Below are positions 44,460-56,163 of a stretch of 64,000 bases of DNA, one piece after another. Origin of the DNA: Blasia pusilla (taxonomy: Eukaryota; Marchantiophyta; Marchantiopsida; Blasiales); assembly GCA_050084515.1 (NCBI GenBank), contig CM114273.1, positions 9,734,001 to 9,798,000 on the forward strand, given 5' to 3'. A model generated the notes under the pieces. That model was not told the origin of the DNA. It searched no databases and saw only the letters and a list, made by a program, of their open reading frames with translations. Position 1 is the first letter of the stretch. Every line of letters begins with the position of its first letter. A program made the translations under genes and the position numbers.

Positions 44460-45102
44460 TGTCGTGTGCATACACATCGCTACATAACATACATCGTTGT
44501 CAACGAACACACACATACAAACACGCACGATCCCATGCTCACTCATGGCATCCAAACAACGAGACAAGAAGTACTAAAATATCTCCAATAAAGTAAGATC
44601 CAATCTCTCTCTATACCATCTCACACCATAGTTCTCAAAGGTGTGCACTCTCTCTCATGTCAAACCAAACCCACTCTCCTAATAAGAGGCTTGGGTTACA
44701 CTCACAAGGCAAGGGGTCATAGCTCCGCCGCCTTATGCCAAGAGGTTCAACAAAGAGAGAATGAGCTCTCAAGCTATCTCTCCTTGAGGTATACCCCTCC
44801 CCTCTCCCAAGCTCTCTCCATGGTAACCTATTCTCCGGAGTCACCTCCTTGGCTCTTGACCTCATGTAGGAGGTCAAGATCCACTTACCAAAAATAGAAA
44901 ATCGATCATATACTCAAAATGATATTTACCAAAAATAGTAAGTTTCTCAATATGGCTCCAAATCAGCCGAAACGAAGGGGAAACCTGCTCTCTCAGGTTT
45001 CCCAGGGCCTCAGCAAGTCATCCTCAACCTACGGAGCATGTCTTTTGCTACTCACGAAGGCGCTCTACTAGATCTCACTGATCTATCCTAAAACACGTGA
45101 CA
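44460..45102 (-). repeat. Solo LTR inserted in G2 gag, opposite orientation
   Basis: The sequence TGTCGTGTGCATACACATCG...CCTAAAACACGTGACA is the reverse complement of the family LTR, 643 bp, with TGTC...GACA ends. It fixes the true LTR limits. The flanks (CACTT and ACTGG) do not show a perfect target duplication. Confidence 0.85.
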
Positions 45103-46175
45103 ACTGGCACTGGAGCAGTTACACCGTCTAGTCGAGTTTGTCCTAGGTTCAATCCCGTGGTTGAGTTCTTCGTTGAGTTGAGGGTGAGCTATCAGGGGGT
45201 ACGTATGGAGAAGTTGCGGAGCATCCATTACTTCCAGAGGCGCTCGAGTGAGAGTTTGCGTGAGGCTTACACTCGCTTGCGCCAGTTAATCAATGTCACT
45301 GAGGGGGCTCAAGCTATCCAGTCATGGTCCGCGATGCTGGACCGGACCCTGCGGACACGGATGCGGGAGGGGATGCTTCTTATGAATACCTCCCCTATGT
45401 TGAGAGATGTTTTTAGGACCGCCGAGAACATTGAGCGCAACATGGCGGAGAAGAGAGAAGCCACCATGGGTTCTGGGCGAGAGTAGTCACGATTGTCTCC
45501 ACCACCAGTGCAGCAACGTAGACTTCGAGATACCACAAGCTCAGGGAGGATACAAAGAGGCGGTGCCATAGAGACCTGCGCCTTCATATGTTGCTCAACA
45601 TCAACCACCTACGATTACTTGTTGGTCATGTGGTGGTGCCCATCATCAACGTGATTGCACTCGTCAAGGTCATGGACGTGTGCCTTAGCATGGAGGAGGA
45701 GATGGTGCTATACCTAGAGGTTACCATGAGGTGACCAGTGTGACTGTTATCATAGGTATGGTCACACACGCGCCAGGTGTTTCAGTCTACACCCTGAGTT
45801 ACGTCCGGACCGAGGGCCAGAGAGGGCACCAGAGCGAGTAGACGGTCCGGGTGGGCCTAGAGATCGTGCATCAGGTGGTCCCGTTGGGGGACGAGGAGCT
45901 GAAGTTGCCCGATAGGGTGGTGGAGTTGCCCGTGGAGGAGGTAGAGTCCCACCACCTAGACGCGTCAAGAGAGACGTCGGGCTTGAGGCTGGGATGGTTG
46001 CTCAGAAACAGCAGCTACATGAGCAGATTGCCGCTATGGCATTGAGGTTACGCGATGTCGGATCCGTGGCATCGACATCATATGGAGCAGCCAGAGATAT
46101 GGAGGATCTTGGTTGGATGTGCGGGGTTGCCCAGATGGAGGCCGCCACAATTGTGACGCATGGAGCAGCCGCATA
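45103..46175 (+). pseudogene. Ty3 element G2: gag C-terminal part with zinc knuckle
   Basis: Continues gag: RFNPVVEFFVELRVSYQGVR, MEKLRSIHYFQRRSSESLRE and RTAENIERNMAEKRE to a TAG at 45484. After frameshifts comes a CCHC knuckle CDCYHRYGHTRARC near 45740, an Arg/Gly-rich stretch, then MVAQKQQLHEQIAAMALRLR and a spacer leading to the protease. Confidence 0.8.
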
Positions 46176-46179
46176 GTTG

Positions 46180-47112
46180 GATCCACAACGAGGGGAAGCC
46201 ACGAAACAGACTAGGCTTCCTCAGTGTTTCACGTTGTCTGAGGTGTTGAGGACCCCATCGATGGGTCATGATCAGAGTTCCTGAAGAGTTGGTGATGTTA
46301 TTGGTGTGCAGGCGTGGAGGGCGATGGGAGAAACGAGTGGGATGACTCCTATTGCTGATGCTCAGGAGCAACATGTGTCGAGTACGATGTCAGGGGCGAC
46401 CACGATGGTGTACCATGCTCCGTTGCTTACTGCTTCCAATGTTATGACGTTGGGAGGTATGCCCGTCGAGGTTTTCCGGCTGGCCGCTATGCTATATGAG
46501 TGTGGAGTTGGAGTTCTTGCATCACGTGTAGAGGTGATTGCAGAGGAGGTGATGGACTTGCCCTTGGAGCAGATGCTCGAACCAGATTCATGGTAGCTTG
46601 CGGTTGCTAGGATGGCAGAGATGGCGAAAATGCTGGCTAGACCCGCGATAGAGCGTGCCATGGCCTCTCCTCGTGTTATGTTGCTGGATAACTGGGGAGA
46701 GGTCTTCTAGTTGGTGAGTCCAGGAGGTGGAGCTTTTAGTCTGCGGCGCGTCTCGTTGGATTCAGGAGCACAACCCTTGATGTTGGGGAAAGCGTCATTC
46801 AGAGGATTGGGCTTGACGAGAGCCGATGTGGACCATTGTCCATTCGAGATACAGACATCCTTGGGTGGAGCGAGTACCACTCAGTATATCACCTGACAGA
46901 AAGTCATGATGAGGATTCGCTCCCGACATCCTACAGATGAGTCCGTGGTGCGAGCCAAGGCGATAATGACTAATGCAGAGTCCTACGACGTCTTGGTTGG
47001 TGGAGCAGTGTTATATCCGAAGGGGTTTTCCTTGGATTACTGGGAGGAGTCAGCGTCCTACAGACCAGGATGGCAGTTAGGTGATGGGCGCCTTAGCTCA
47101 TTATCCATTTGA
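46180..47112 (+). pseudogene. Ty3 element G2: protease region
   Basis: The retropepsin-like core reads VSLDSGAQPLMLGKASFRGL at about 46750-46810, with the catalytic DSGA intact. The second half, AESYDVLVGGAVLYPKGF, and YRPGWQLGDGR follow to 47100. Two stops (about 46596 and 46710) interrupt upstream. The domain order matches G1 and G3. Confidence 0.85.
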
Positions 47113-47454
47113 TTCACAGGTGCAGTGATCGAGCGACGGCTAGGAGAGATGGTGACCTTAGTAGCATTTAGCAATGCCATCACTCGGCCTATTGATTTGA
47201 TTGAGGGACATGTCCATGCAGAGGATACTCCCGTTCCTGATATTTTTATGGAGAGGAGTGTCATGGTAGTCACATCACTCCGTGGAGGAGAGATGCTGCT
47301 TTAGGGCTTGACTGAGGAGCTCCGACGCTTAGCCACTGAGCATGTGCAAACCGCACGGAGCGAGACATTTGCACCTGAGTGTGACAGGTCAGAGGAACCC
47401 CAGGTAGCCAGGAGTGTTGCTATGATCCCTTAGGACACCACCCCGATTGTGTGG

Positions 47455-47970
47455 TGTATCCTAGAGAAGGGTATTTGGGTGTTGGATCTCTTTGGAGGGA
47501 TCAGCATTGGGTTAGCTGTTGTTTTGCAAGTTGGAGTGCGCGTGCAGCACTCCAGAGAGATTGATGATGTTTGAGGCGCGCTTCACTTCACCATGTGGCA
47601 CAATTACGCCTCCGTTTTCCCAACTTGTTATCTACATCCGCCATTGTTGGTGGATTCTATATTGGATCCGGGTCGTCGATCACAGGCTGTGAGGCTAGAT
47701 GATCGACCGCTGTTGACTGTGGTCAATAGGATTGGCATGCCACGGGCAACCTTTCCCACATTGGTGAGTTTTCCCGTTTCCTATGCATTCAAGGAGATCG
47801 GACCTAGCTTGGTTTGGGATGACTAGGTACAGAGGTTGGCGGAGCCCAACGCCGATGAGTGAGAGCAAGCGATGGGATTCCCCACAGGAGTGACGGCAGT
47901 ACTATCACTATAAGAGGCATCACGATGTCATGTCTTGGATCAAGCGATGGACCTGAACTCGACATACCAA
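47455..47970 (+). pseudogene. Ty3 element G2: C5 DNA methyltransferase remnant lacking the catalytic core
   Basis: Motif I is present (WVLDLFGGISIGLAVVLQVG at 47476-47535). The sequence then jumps to the C-terminal part: VDSILDPGRRSQAVRLDDRP, VVNRIGMPRATFPTLVSFP, then AEPNADE...AMGFPTGVTA and SRCHVLDQAMDLN (to 47960). Compared with G3, the roughly 430 bp that carry motifs II to VIII, including PCQ and ENV, are missing. The copy must be catalytically dead, but it proves the domain sits between protease and RT in a second element. Confidence 0.85.
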
Positions 47971-48277
47971 GGGTGATCGGGAGAGACACCCTTGGACTTC
48001 TTGGGATGTTTTGCACGTATGCCAGGAGATGGTAGCCACAACATCAAGCGTGGTTCCGGGTAGTGCACATGGAGATCCGATTTTGTAGTTGGCTGTAGGG
48101 GAGCAGTTGTCCGAGACGGGGTTGCACCATAGCAACTACCGACACCCATGCCAAAGAGTCCTACCGTAGTCACGATGGAGACTTGGGAGCCAGATATGGG
48201 CCCTAAGTTGACAGGAGGAGAGGGGAGCCGGATACATCAATTCCCTTAGGAGTTATAGGAGTTGTACTGCATTTAGT

Positions 48278-49166
48278 ATGCATGATTTGGGTACGCTAAA
48301 GGGTCCAGGGATCCACATTGAGTTGTCGAGTGACACGCCGATCTTTCGACGACCCTACAGGTACAGTGACATGGAGAGGGCTCTCATTCAGAGTAGGAGT
48401 CAGGACTTGGTTGGAGCAGGACTAGTGGAGATGTCTAGTGGAGATCTAACATCTACCACTATCATGCCCATCCGCCAAGAAGGATGTGCATGACAATTGG
48501 ACGGATAGGCGGATGTGTGGAGATTACCGACCTATCAATCGGCAAACAAAGTCCGATAGGTATGCCATGCCCACTCTTGACGAGATCTTTGATGCTTTTG
48601 GGCATGCAAAGATCTTCAGTTCGTTAGATCTTCAAGCCGGATACCATCAGCTGCCTATTAGATTGGAGAATAGGCAAAAGACGGCATTTTGGGGCATTGA
48701 TCATCGCGGGAACGATTGCTTGTACCAATGGCGGTTCTTACCATTTGGGTTAAAGAACGCCTCGGATGAGTTTCAGAGGGTCATGGATAGGATCTTGGCA
48801 GGTCTGGATTTTAATAGGTGTTATATTGATGGCATCATAGTCTTTAGCGCCACGGTTGAGGAGCATGAGCGACATCTAGAGGAGGTATTTCAACGATTTC
48901 AGTTACATGGGCTGAAGCTACATCTAGGCAAGTGCAAGTTCTTCTACGACCAGATTGATTACTTGGTTCATACAATATACTCACGTGGCCTTGGTATGCA
49001 GTACACGAGGATAGAAGCTATTTCACACATTCCACGCCCTACAGATGTGAGTCGAGTTCGTGCATTCATGGGATTGGCGAACTTCTATCGACGATACGTC
49101 AAGGGTTTCAGCTCGATTGCAAAGCCGCTAACCTTGCTGACCAAGGTAGATCACGAGTGGCACTAG
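48278..49166 (+). pseudogene. Ty3 element G2: reverse transcriptase
   Basis: The frame opens with PGIHIELSSDTPIFRRPYRY. After a frameshift near 48480 it gives MCGDYRPINRQTKSDRYAMP, SSLDLQAGYHQLPIR, CLYQWRFLPFGLKNASDEFQ, the catalytic box as CYIDGIIVF (48820), KCKFF and VRAFMGLANFYRRYVKGF. The second catalytic Asp of YIDD is Gly, so the enzyme would be inactive. Confidence 0.92.
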
Positions 49167-50710
49167 GGGGATGAGTAGGAGAGATCATTTTAGCAGCTCA
49201 AGGATAGATTGACGTCCGCACCCATATTGAGGAGACCGATCAAGGGGCGTCCTTTCCAGTTGCATACCGATTGGAGCATGTTGGGGCTTGGAGCCGTGCT
49301 CACCGAGCATGACGATGATGGTAGAGAGTTCATGGTGGCTAACGCTTGTCGCTTGAACAACGCTATAGAGGCAAAGTATAGCTCGTATGAGGGTGAGTGC
49401 TTGGTTGCAGTGTGGGCTATCGCATATTTCAGATGTTAACTATTCGGCAATCCCTTTACCATCATTACTGATCATGAGCCACTTAAGTGGTTGATGGAGT
49501 CTGACAAGCTTACAGGGAAGCTTGCGAGGTCGGCTCTTTTTTTGCAAGAGTATGACTTCCAGGTGGTGCATAGACCTAGGATGCTCAACCGGGATGCAAT
49601 TGGTTTGAGCCGTAACCCATGCTCGAGTCATCGAGATGCGAGTGGAGCTCATTGGCATGGTGAGAATGATGAGGAGTTGGTGTTAGGATGGCATGCGTCA
49701 GCCTATTTGGGCTTGTTGGCTATGGAGAGCCAGATTGTTGAGACTTTGATGGCGAGGTCTGATGGAGGGTCCTTTGATCCAGAGGCCGGTGAGGAGACGA
49801 TAGGTGGCCAAGATATTGACGACGATGGAATGATCTTGGAGTTCTTGCGTATTGGCAGCGTCGCAAGCACAGTGGTTGCTATAGAGCGGGATGAGATCCT
49901 ACAGCGAGCCAGATGGTTCCGGTGGGAGGGGACACATGTGTTGCGAGTGTAGAAGGATGGTAGAGTGCATGTAGTGCCTCGTCCTTCGCAGAGAGCACGT
50001 TTGGTGCATCATGCCCACAAGGAGTTGGGTCATTTTGGAGTGAAGCGGACGTATAGCTTGCTCCAAATTCAATATTGGTGGCGAGGCATGTAGACTGACA
50101 TTCAACAATTTTTCGCAAGATGCATGGTGCGTGATCAAGTCCAAGCATCGTTCAATGCTCCGACTCCATGGTTGCATCCAATTCTGATCATGGATTTAGG
50201 TTATAGATGGAGTTTGGATTTTGCAAGACCTTTGCCTTTTACAGAGCGCCATAATCGCTATGTGTTGATGATGGTCCAGCACTTCTCGAAGTGGATAGAG
50301 TTGGTTACATTTCCTGACAAAGCGAGTGAGGGAGTAGCGTATGCCTTCTTAGATTAGGTTCTGAGTCATTACGGCATGCCAACTGAGGTGTTGACAGACC
50401 AGGGTATAGAGTTCCGCAGGGAGTCTCAGGCCTTGTGTGATCAGGCATTGATCGACCACCGCACTACTTTGCGAGATCATCCTGAGGCGGATGGACTAGC
50501 GGAGCGGGTTGTGCAAACGGTGAAGAGAGGATTACGCAAGTATGGCTTGCAGAGATGTCACCTAGGAGATTGGGACCTTCAATTTCCGTGGTTGGCGATG
50601 GAATACAGATTCAACAGGCAGGCATCCTTAGCGTCTTTTCTCACCGTACTTGCTTTTGTATGGTCAAGAGCTAGATTTACCTGCGGCCATTCGTCGAGAT
50701 GTTGGTAAGG
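49167..50710 (+). pseudogene. Ty3 element G2: RNase H and integrase
   Basis: RNase H: QLHTDWSMLGLGAVL (Asp), SSYEGECLVAVWAI (Glu), ITDHEPLKWL (Asp). Then comes a long tether (49500-49950) and the H2C2 finger, where the last pair reads CMVRD, so one Cys is lost (50120). The integrase core keeps WSLDFARPLP, VLTDQGIEFR and DGLAERVVQTVKRGL, that is the D, D and E positions. Stops occur near 49166, 49200, 49440, 49952, 50092 and 50357, most of them TAG. Confidence 0.9.
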
Positions 50711-50830
50711 TGTTGAACCTTGATGACCCTGATGTATTGATGTGAGCATGTTCTCAAAGGGCCATTTCATCTTCCGAACATTGACGGTATAGTGGATAGG
50801 AGCTTAGCAGTAGTTCATGCCGGCTTGCGG

Positions 50831-50964
50831 TGTATGTTGTGTGGTTCTGCCCGTGGTGTAGCCACTATCCTAGTCTATGATGGTTGTTTGAGAGGATGGC
50901 ATATGGCATGTTTGATGCCACCGGTCGCTAGGGTTTCTTAGGGACAATGGATGTGTCCCAGATG
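50831..50964 (+). pseudogene. Ty3 element G2: C-terminal PHD finger
   Basis: Zinc ligands in order: CMLC (50831-50842), a YDGC pair in which the first Cys is Tyr, then GWHMACLMPP, a stop at about 50940, and WMCPRC ending at 50964. Spacing is that of a C4HC3 PHD finger with one ligand mutated. It follows the integrase C-terminal region directly, as in G3 and G4. Confidence 0.8.
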
Positions 50965-51136
50965 TACATAGCGTAGGTAGTACATTTCGATTTGTGTCTA
51001 TGATATGGATTACAAGAAGGCGACTAACGATGGGGCCACATGAGCACCCGGCCTTCTTGCTCTTAGCGTCTGAGTGATGAATGTCATGGTAGGTAGGGAT
51101 AGATGGTTATCTGGAGTAAGAGGAATCTAACCAACA

Positions 51137-51278
51137 GCTAGGGGGGCGATTGGAGATATTTTGGTACTTCTTGTCTCGTTGTTTGGATACCATGAGTTAG
51201 CATGGGATAGTGTGTGTTTGTGTGTGTATTTGGTGATATCTATGTATGTTGTGTAACGATGTATATACGTACGACAAC
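51137..51278 (+). repeat. G2 polypurine-like run and extra copy of the LTR 3' end
   Basis: GCTAGGGGGGCG at 51137-51148 is followed by ATTGGAGATATTTTGGTACT...GTACGACA (to 51276), a copy of the LTR's last ~125 bp, and a 2-bp spacer AC before the LTR begins at 51279. Confidence 0.75.
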
Positions 51279-51905
51279 GGTCACATCTTTTAGGATAGAT
51301 CGGTGAGATCTAGTAGAGCGCCTTCTCGAGTAGTGGAGAACATGTTCAAGAGGTCGAGGATGACCTGCTAAGGCTCCGGGAAACCTAAGGGAACAGGTTT
51401 TCCCTTCATTTCGGCTCATTTGGAGCCATATTGAGGAACTTACTATTTTAGGTAAGTACCATTTTGAGTATATGGTCGACTTTATATTTTTGGTAAGTGG
51501 ACCTTGACCTCCTACATCAGGTCAAGAGCCAAGGAGGTGACTTGGGAGCATAGATTACCATGGAGAGAGCTTGGGGAAGGGGAGGGGTATATCTCAAGGA
51601 GAGATAGCTTGAGAGCTCATTCTCTCTTTGTTGAACCTCTTGGCACAAGGCGACAGAGCTATAGTCCCTTGCCTTGTGAGTGTAACCTAAGCCTCTTATT
51701 AGGAGAGTGGGTTTGGTTTGACATTGAGAGAGACATGGAGAGTGCACACATGTAAGAACTATGATATTGTGAGAGAGATTGGATCTTTATTTTAATTGGA
51801 GATATTTTGGTACTTCTTGTCTCATTGTTTGGATGCCATGAGTAAGCATGGGATCGTGCGTGTTTGTGTGTGTGTGTTCGGTGGCAGTAATGTATATTGT
51901 GTAGC
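51279..51905 (+). repeat. 3' LTR of Ty3 element G2
   Basis: Begins GGTCACATCTTTTAGGATAG (the first base of TGTCAC mutated) and runs to about 51905, where a LINE fragment cuts off the last few bases. It matches the solo LTR 44460-45102 over its length. Confidence 0.8.
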
Positions 51906-52135
51906 AATATAAATAGTAAAGAATTTTTATTCTTTACTACAACTAGTGTCTTATGATCTAGGTTGTTATATTAGGGATGTCATTATTCATCGCTCAAATG
52001 CTCTAGGAAATAGCTAGGAGAAGGTCTTTAGGGTCATTTTCCAGGTCAGTGATTGAAAGACTTGTAATGCATTTTTTAGCATTTTGATCTTTTCGGTCCC
52101 ATGGGCTTGATCTATTTACCATTTATCATTTATGT
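51906..52135 (+). pseudogene. Short 5'-truncated LINE 3' end
   Basis: About 230 bp with TTATTCTTTACTACAACTAG, the LINE stop region and 3' UTR, ending ATTTACCATTTATCATTTATG. It is inserted at the end of the G2 LTR. Confidence 0.85.
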
Positions 52136-52146
52136 TATTAGTTTGG

Positions 52147-52212
52147 AAGGATGGTAGAGTATGCGTAGTGCCTCATCCTTTGTAGAGAGCACGTTTGGTG
52201 CAACATGATTAG
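52147..52212 (+). pseudogene. Small Ty3 (G-family) fragment
   Basis: GGAAGGATGGTAGAGTATGC through GCACGTTTGGTGCAACATGA matches 49953-50013 of G2, the stretch before the integrase zinc finger. Its flanks do not continue the match. Confidence 0.75.
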
Positions 52213-52608
52213 TGGAGGACGTGTGGAGCACTTGATCTTAGGGCAAGTCCACCATCTCGTCAACTACTGTAACTCTCTAGCTCACACAACTACTCTAGAG
52301 TTGCTCAAAGGTAGAATGTCCCTGAAGGCCTTTCCTCTTCCTTTATATACTTAGAGATAGGTACAATGAAGACAAATTAGCTCTACTTTTCTTTATGCCA
52401 CGTGTCCTACTCTCATGGCATGAGAGAATCTCCTTTGGAGTCTAATGTCCCAACCCCATCTTCCTCAACCTCATCCTTATCTTCCTTTTCACCAACCTAT
52501 GGCCCCACTCTCATCTTTATCTCATGTATCTTGTCTTTTCTCTTTTTGGTTGATTCTTTCCCACTTATGCGTTTCATATCATAGATTCTAACTTAACTAT
52601 GACTAACA
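52213..52608 (-). repeat. Probable 3' LTR of the chromovirus
   Basis: On the minus strand it starts TGTTAGTCATAGTTAAG at 52608, right after a purine-rich AATGAAGGGAGGTTTG run (52640-52620). A TATA-like TAAGTATATAAAGG lies at about 52347-52360. The outer end near 52213 is estimated from the edge of the neighbouring fragment. Confidence 0.55.
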
Positions 52609-52639
52609 AAAGATGGTTACAAACCTCCCTTCATTAAAA

Positions 52640-52850
52640 CATAACGTCCTCATTGTGAGAACTTTCAAACTCTTGTACTATTAATAGTGCATTGGCCAAG
52701 TTGGCTGAGGGTTCCCATGTGGCCTCAAATAGTGGATATCCTTTCCATTGGACCAAATATTCAACTCGTTGGTAATGAGCTCCTCGAGTGTGTTTCTTCA
52801 AGATACATTCCACTTCAAATTCTTCATGATCTCCGACTATTTGAGGTAGT
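52640..52850 (-). pseudogene. Chromovirus integrase C-terminal chromodomain
   Basis: The minus strand encodes EFEVECILKKHTRGAHYQRV and EYLVQWKGYPLFEATWEPSA, then ANALLIVQEFE. This is a chromodomain with the aromatic cage residues recognisable (Y/W-W pattern: YLVQWKGY, TWEP). Chromodomains of chromoviruses bind histone marks and direct insertion into heterochromatin; that role is from the family, not shown here. Confidence 0.9.
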
Positions 52851-53762
52851 GGTGGAGTGACAATATTATCCTTGAATCTCTTCGGGGTGGAATAAACGGT
52901 CGAAGAAGAGAGACATGAAACATAGGATGGATTTTCATATACATCGATAGGTCTAGTTTATACGCCACGGCGCCCACTTTTTGTATGAAAGTGAAAGGCC
53001 CAATATAGCGAGGATTTAGCTTACAAACTCCTAGTAATGATAAATTAGTTGTTGCTAATCATATCTTGTCCCCTTAAAAAAACTCGACATCTCAACGATG
53101 AGCATCTACATGTTGTTTTTGTCGATTTTGGGCAATAGCCAACTTCTCCTTAGCAAGTTGAACCCCTTTCTGAATCAAGTCCACAAACTTATTAACTGCA
53201 ACTAACTTTGTAGGTTCCCTCAGACTTTTCCCTATTCGAGTGAGACTAGAAGGAATTGAGGGATGCTCGTCATGCATTAAAAAGAACGGTGTGGCCTTAG
53301 TGGAAGAGTTCATGGAGTTATTGTATGAGAACTCACTAAGGGTAACAATGAGTCCCATCCTTATTGATCCTCCAATGTTAAGGCGCATAGCATATCCTCA
53401 ATGGTACGGTTGGCCCTTTCAGTTTGTCCATCAATTTGAGGGTGATAAGCCGTAGACATGGGTAGTTTAGTTTGGAGCAATCCAAATAAAGCCTTCCAAA
53501 ATAAACTCGTGAAATGGGTTCCCCTATCAATGATAAGCACTTAAGGAAGACCATGATGGACAAAGATTGTCTTGATGTAAATCCTAGCCAACTCTGTTGC
53601 AGTCACAGTCTTCTTGGTCGGATGAAGGTATATCATCTTGCTTAGTCTATCCACAAAGACCACAATAGAATCATATCTCGTGACCGTATATGGTAGCTCA
53701 TAAACAAGATTCATAGTGACTTGTTCCCAATGTTTTTGAGATATTGGGATGGGCTGCAACAA
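52851..53762 (-). pseudogene. Chromovirus integrase core
   Basis: Minus strand: HWEQVTMNLVYELPYTVTRY (the first catalytic Asp is Asn: MNLV for MDLV), VFVDRLSKMIYLHPTKK, LIIDRGTHFTS (second Asp), and TAYHP.IDGQTERANRTIED (Glu). Later parts to 52851 contain many stops. The core is recognisable but inactive. Confidence 0.88.
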
Positions 53763-54540
53763 TCATGCGAGTTTTGTGTTACTAGCCTTGATTTGTTGAC
53801 AAATCCTGCAACTCCTTAGATATACGTCAACATGTTCTCTCATTTTGGGCCAATAGTATGCCCGTTGTAATCCCTCTAAGGTTTTTTCAACTCCCATATG
53901 ATCCACAATGATTGTATCATGAGCTTCAGACAATACTTCAGTGCGTAATTGTGGATCTTGTGGGATCCATACTTTACCTTTATGGAAAACCAATCCTTGA
54001 GCCTTGTATACTCTATTGGCATGAATAGCAACTGCAATTTCTTCATCCTTCTTTGTGGCTTTGGATAACTTTTTCCACCAACTAGAGTGAATCTCCACTT
54101 CAAATGTGTTATTCATCTGTGGTATACGAGTCAAGGAGTCTGCCAATTGCTTCTTTCCTTCCACATAGAAAATTTTCATCATGAATTTTTGTCGCCATTC
54201 TGCCCATCGAATTTGACGTTTTGAGAGCTCATTTTGGGACTCTAAGTAGACCAAGGGCTTGTGATCAGTCTCCACCACAAACTCCTTATCGCCCAAGTAA
54301 TGTTTCCAATGCTTGGTTGCCAACACAATAGCAAGTTCTTCTAGCTCAATTGTGTAGTAGTTTTGCTCCGCTGGCAATAGCTTGCGAGAAAAGAAGGTAA
54401 TAGGATGCTATCCATCCTCCCATTCTTGTAGTAGTACTCCTCCAATGCTAGTACCTGAAGCATCTGTGGCCAACTTTATGGGTCGATTAGGATCATACCA
54501 CTTCAAAATAGGGGCTTTGATCAAGGCATTCTTTTATGAT
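53763..54540 (-). pseudogene. Chromovirus RNase H and integrase zinc finger
   Basis: Open frame 54377-53763: YYTIELEELAIVLATKHWKH (Glu), VVETDHKPLVYL (Asp), then the tether and the H2C2 finger (HDTIIVDHMGVEKT...YYWPKM...CRICQQIK). RNase H starts upstream at PIKLATDASGTSIGGVLLQ (about 54480). One stop interrupts near 54410. Confidence 0.92.
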
Positions 54541-55310
54541 TGAAAAGCAATCTCTTGTGATGTGCCCCAATTCCATTTTTATCCTTTCCCTAGTAAAGTT
54601 GTCAAGGATTGTGCAATTTGAGCAAAACCTTTGACAAATCTTCGATAGAATCCTATTAACCCTAGAAAACTCTTCAATTGAGTTTGATCCTCAAGTGCAC
54701 TCTATTTTTGGATCGCTTCTATCTTCTCACTCATCACTTGAATACCTTTTGCGCTTACTTGATGCCCTAGATAATCAACCTCTGTCTTACCGAACTCACA
54801 TTTTGAAGCTTTAGCATACAACTCATTATCTCTTAAGATTTGAAGGACCTCTCGTAGATGATTTATATGCTCCTCTATCGTTTTACTTTAGACTGAGATA
54901 TCATCTAAGAATACAATGACAGACTTGTCTAAATATGGATGAAAGATATCATCTATTAGACCCATAAAGGTTGCAGGTGCATTTGTAAGACCAAATGACA
55001 TGACTAAGTATTCAAAGTGTCCATACCTAGTACGAAAAGCAGTCTTGTGCACATCTTCATCCGCAATTCAAATTTGGTTGTAGCCGCTGCGAAGGTCAAG
55101 TTTGATGAAGTATTTTGCTTCTTGTAGCAAGTCGAACAAATCATCCATTCTTGGTAATGGATATTTGTTTTCGACTGTTTTTTGATTCAATGCTCGATAG
55201 TCGATATACAGTCGCATGCTTCCATCCTTCTTTTTAAAAAAAAGGAAAGGGGCTCCATATGATGAGACGCTTGGTTGGATGAAGCCTTTCTGCAACATCT
55301 CCTCCACTTG
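54541..55310 (-). pseudogene. Chromovirus reverse transcriptase
   Basis: Minus strand: [51 protein letters not shown], then after a stop near 55070 [26 protein letters not shown], the catalytic VFLDDIS (about 54910), [14 protein letters not shown] and FLGLIGFYRRFVKGFAQIA. The active-site Asp pair remains; stops are scattered. Confidence 0.92.
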
Positions 55311-55424
55311 GGCTTTGCATTCTTCTAATTCTCTTGGAGCTAAGCGGTAAGGAGCCTTACATGATGGTATGCTTGTTGGAAGGACCTCAATCTTGTGGTC
55401 TTATCTCCGTTTGGGTGGTAGCCC

Positions 55425-56130
55425 TTATGGTAAATCATTTGGGAATACATCTTTGTATTCCTCCAATACTTCTCTCAACTCGTTTGGTACCTCTGAATAT
55501 TTTTTCAAACCACAAACATCTTTTATTAAACCTAGGAAACATACATCTTCATGTTTGATGGCGGTTTTTCCTATTACATATAGGGGTAGGGTTCTAGGAC
55601 GTGATCTGACTCTATCTCTATAAACCTTCCACTCTCGGGTCTTCACAATCTTATTTCTCCAATCAACCTGTGGATTATACTGTTCCATCCAAGACATTCC
55701 CAAGATAACAACATAACGTGCTAATCTAATGAGCTTCAGCTCCAACTCTTCCACATACTTTCCTATCCTCAACTTTACCCTTCGAGGAAGCTTCTCAATC
55801 TTTTCTGTTTTCTCGTTTGGCAATTCTCACCTCTTCTTTTTAATTCCTCTCTAAAGCTAAGCCCAATTTCATAGCTATCGCTCTTGAAAGGAAGTTTTCT
55901 GTTGCCCCAAGATCAATCAACACTCTAACTTGGGATCCTTCTACTTCCCCATCTATAAGAATGAGACGTGTTTCTCCTCTCTTCAAACCATTTACCTCCA
56001 CATTTTTGTGTCGACCCTCGCCTTTCCTCCTTTTGTTAGAACCAGTATATCCGCGAGGCACGATTACTGGTGGTTGGCGTTTCCTTGAGGTCCATCTTCT
56101 TCGTCATCTTCCTACATGTGTCCTCCTTCA
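55425..56130 (-). pseudogene. Chromovirus protease and protease-RT linker
   Basis: 56061-55840 has VRVLIDLGATENFLSRAIAM, a retropepsin in which the active-site Ser is Leu (DLGAT for DSGAT). A frameshift near 55830 leads to 55823-55425 with VILGMSWMEQYNPQVDW and ELREVLEEYKDVFPNDLP. Gag is not found: at about 56130-56165 the sequence changes to the LTR of the neighbouring G3 element. Confidence 0.85.
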
Positions 56131-56163
56131 AGATAATTAAGGGGGGCGACGATATGGCCTATT

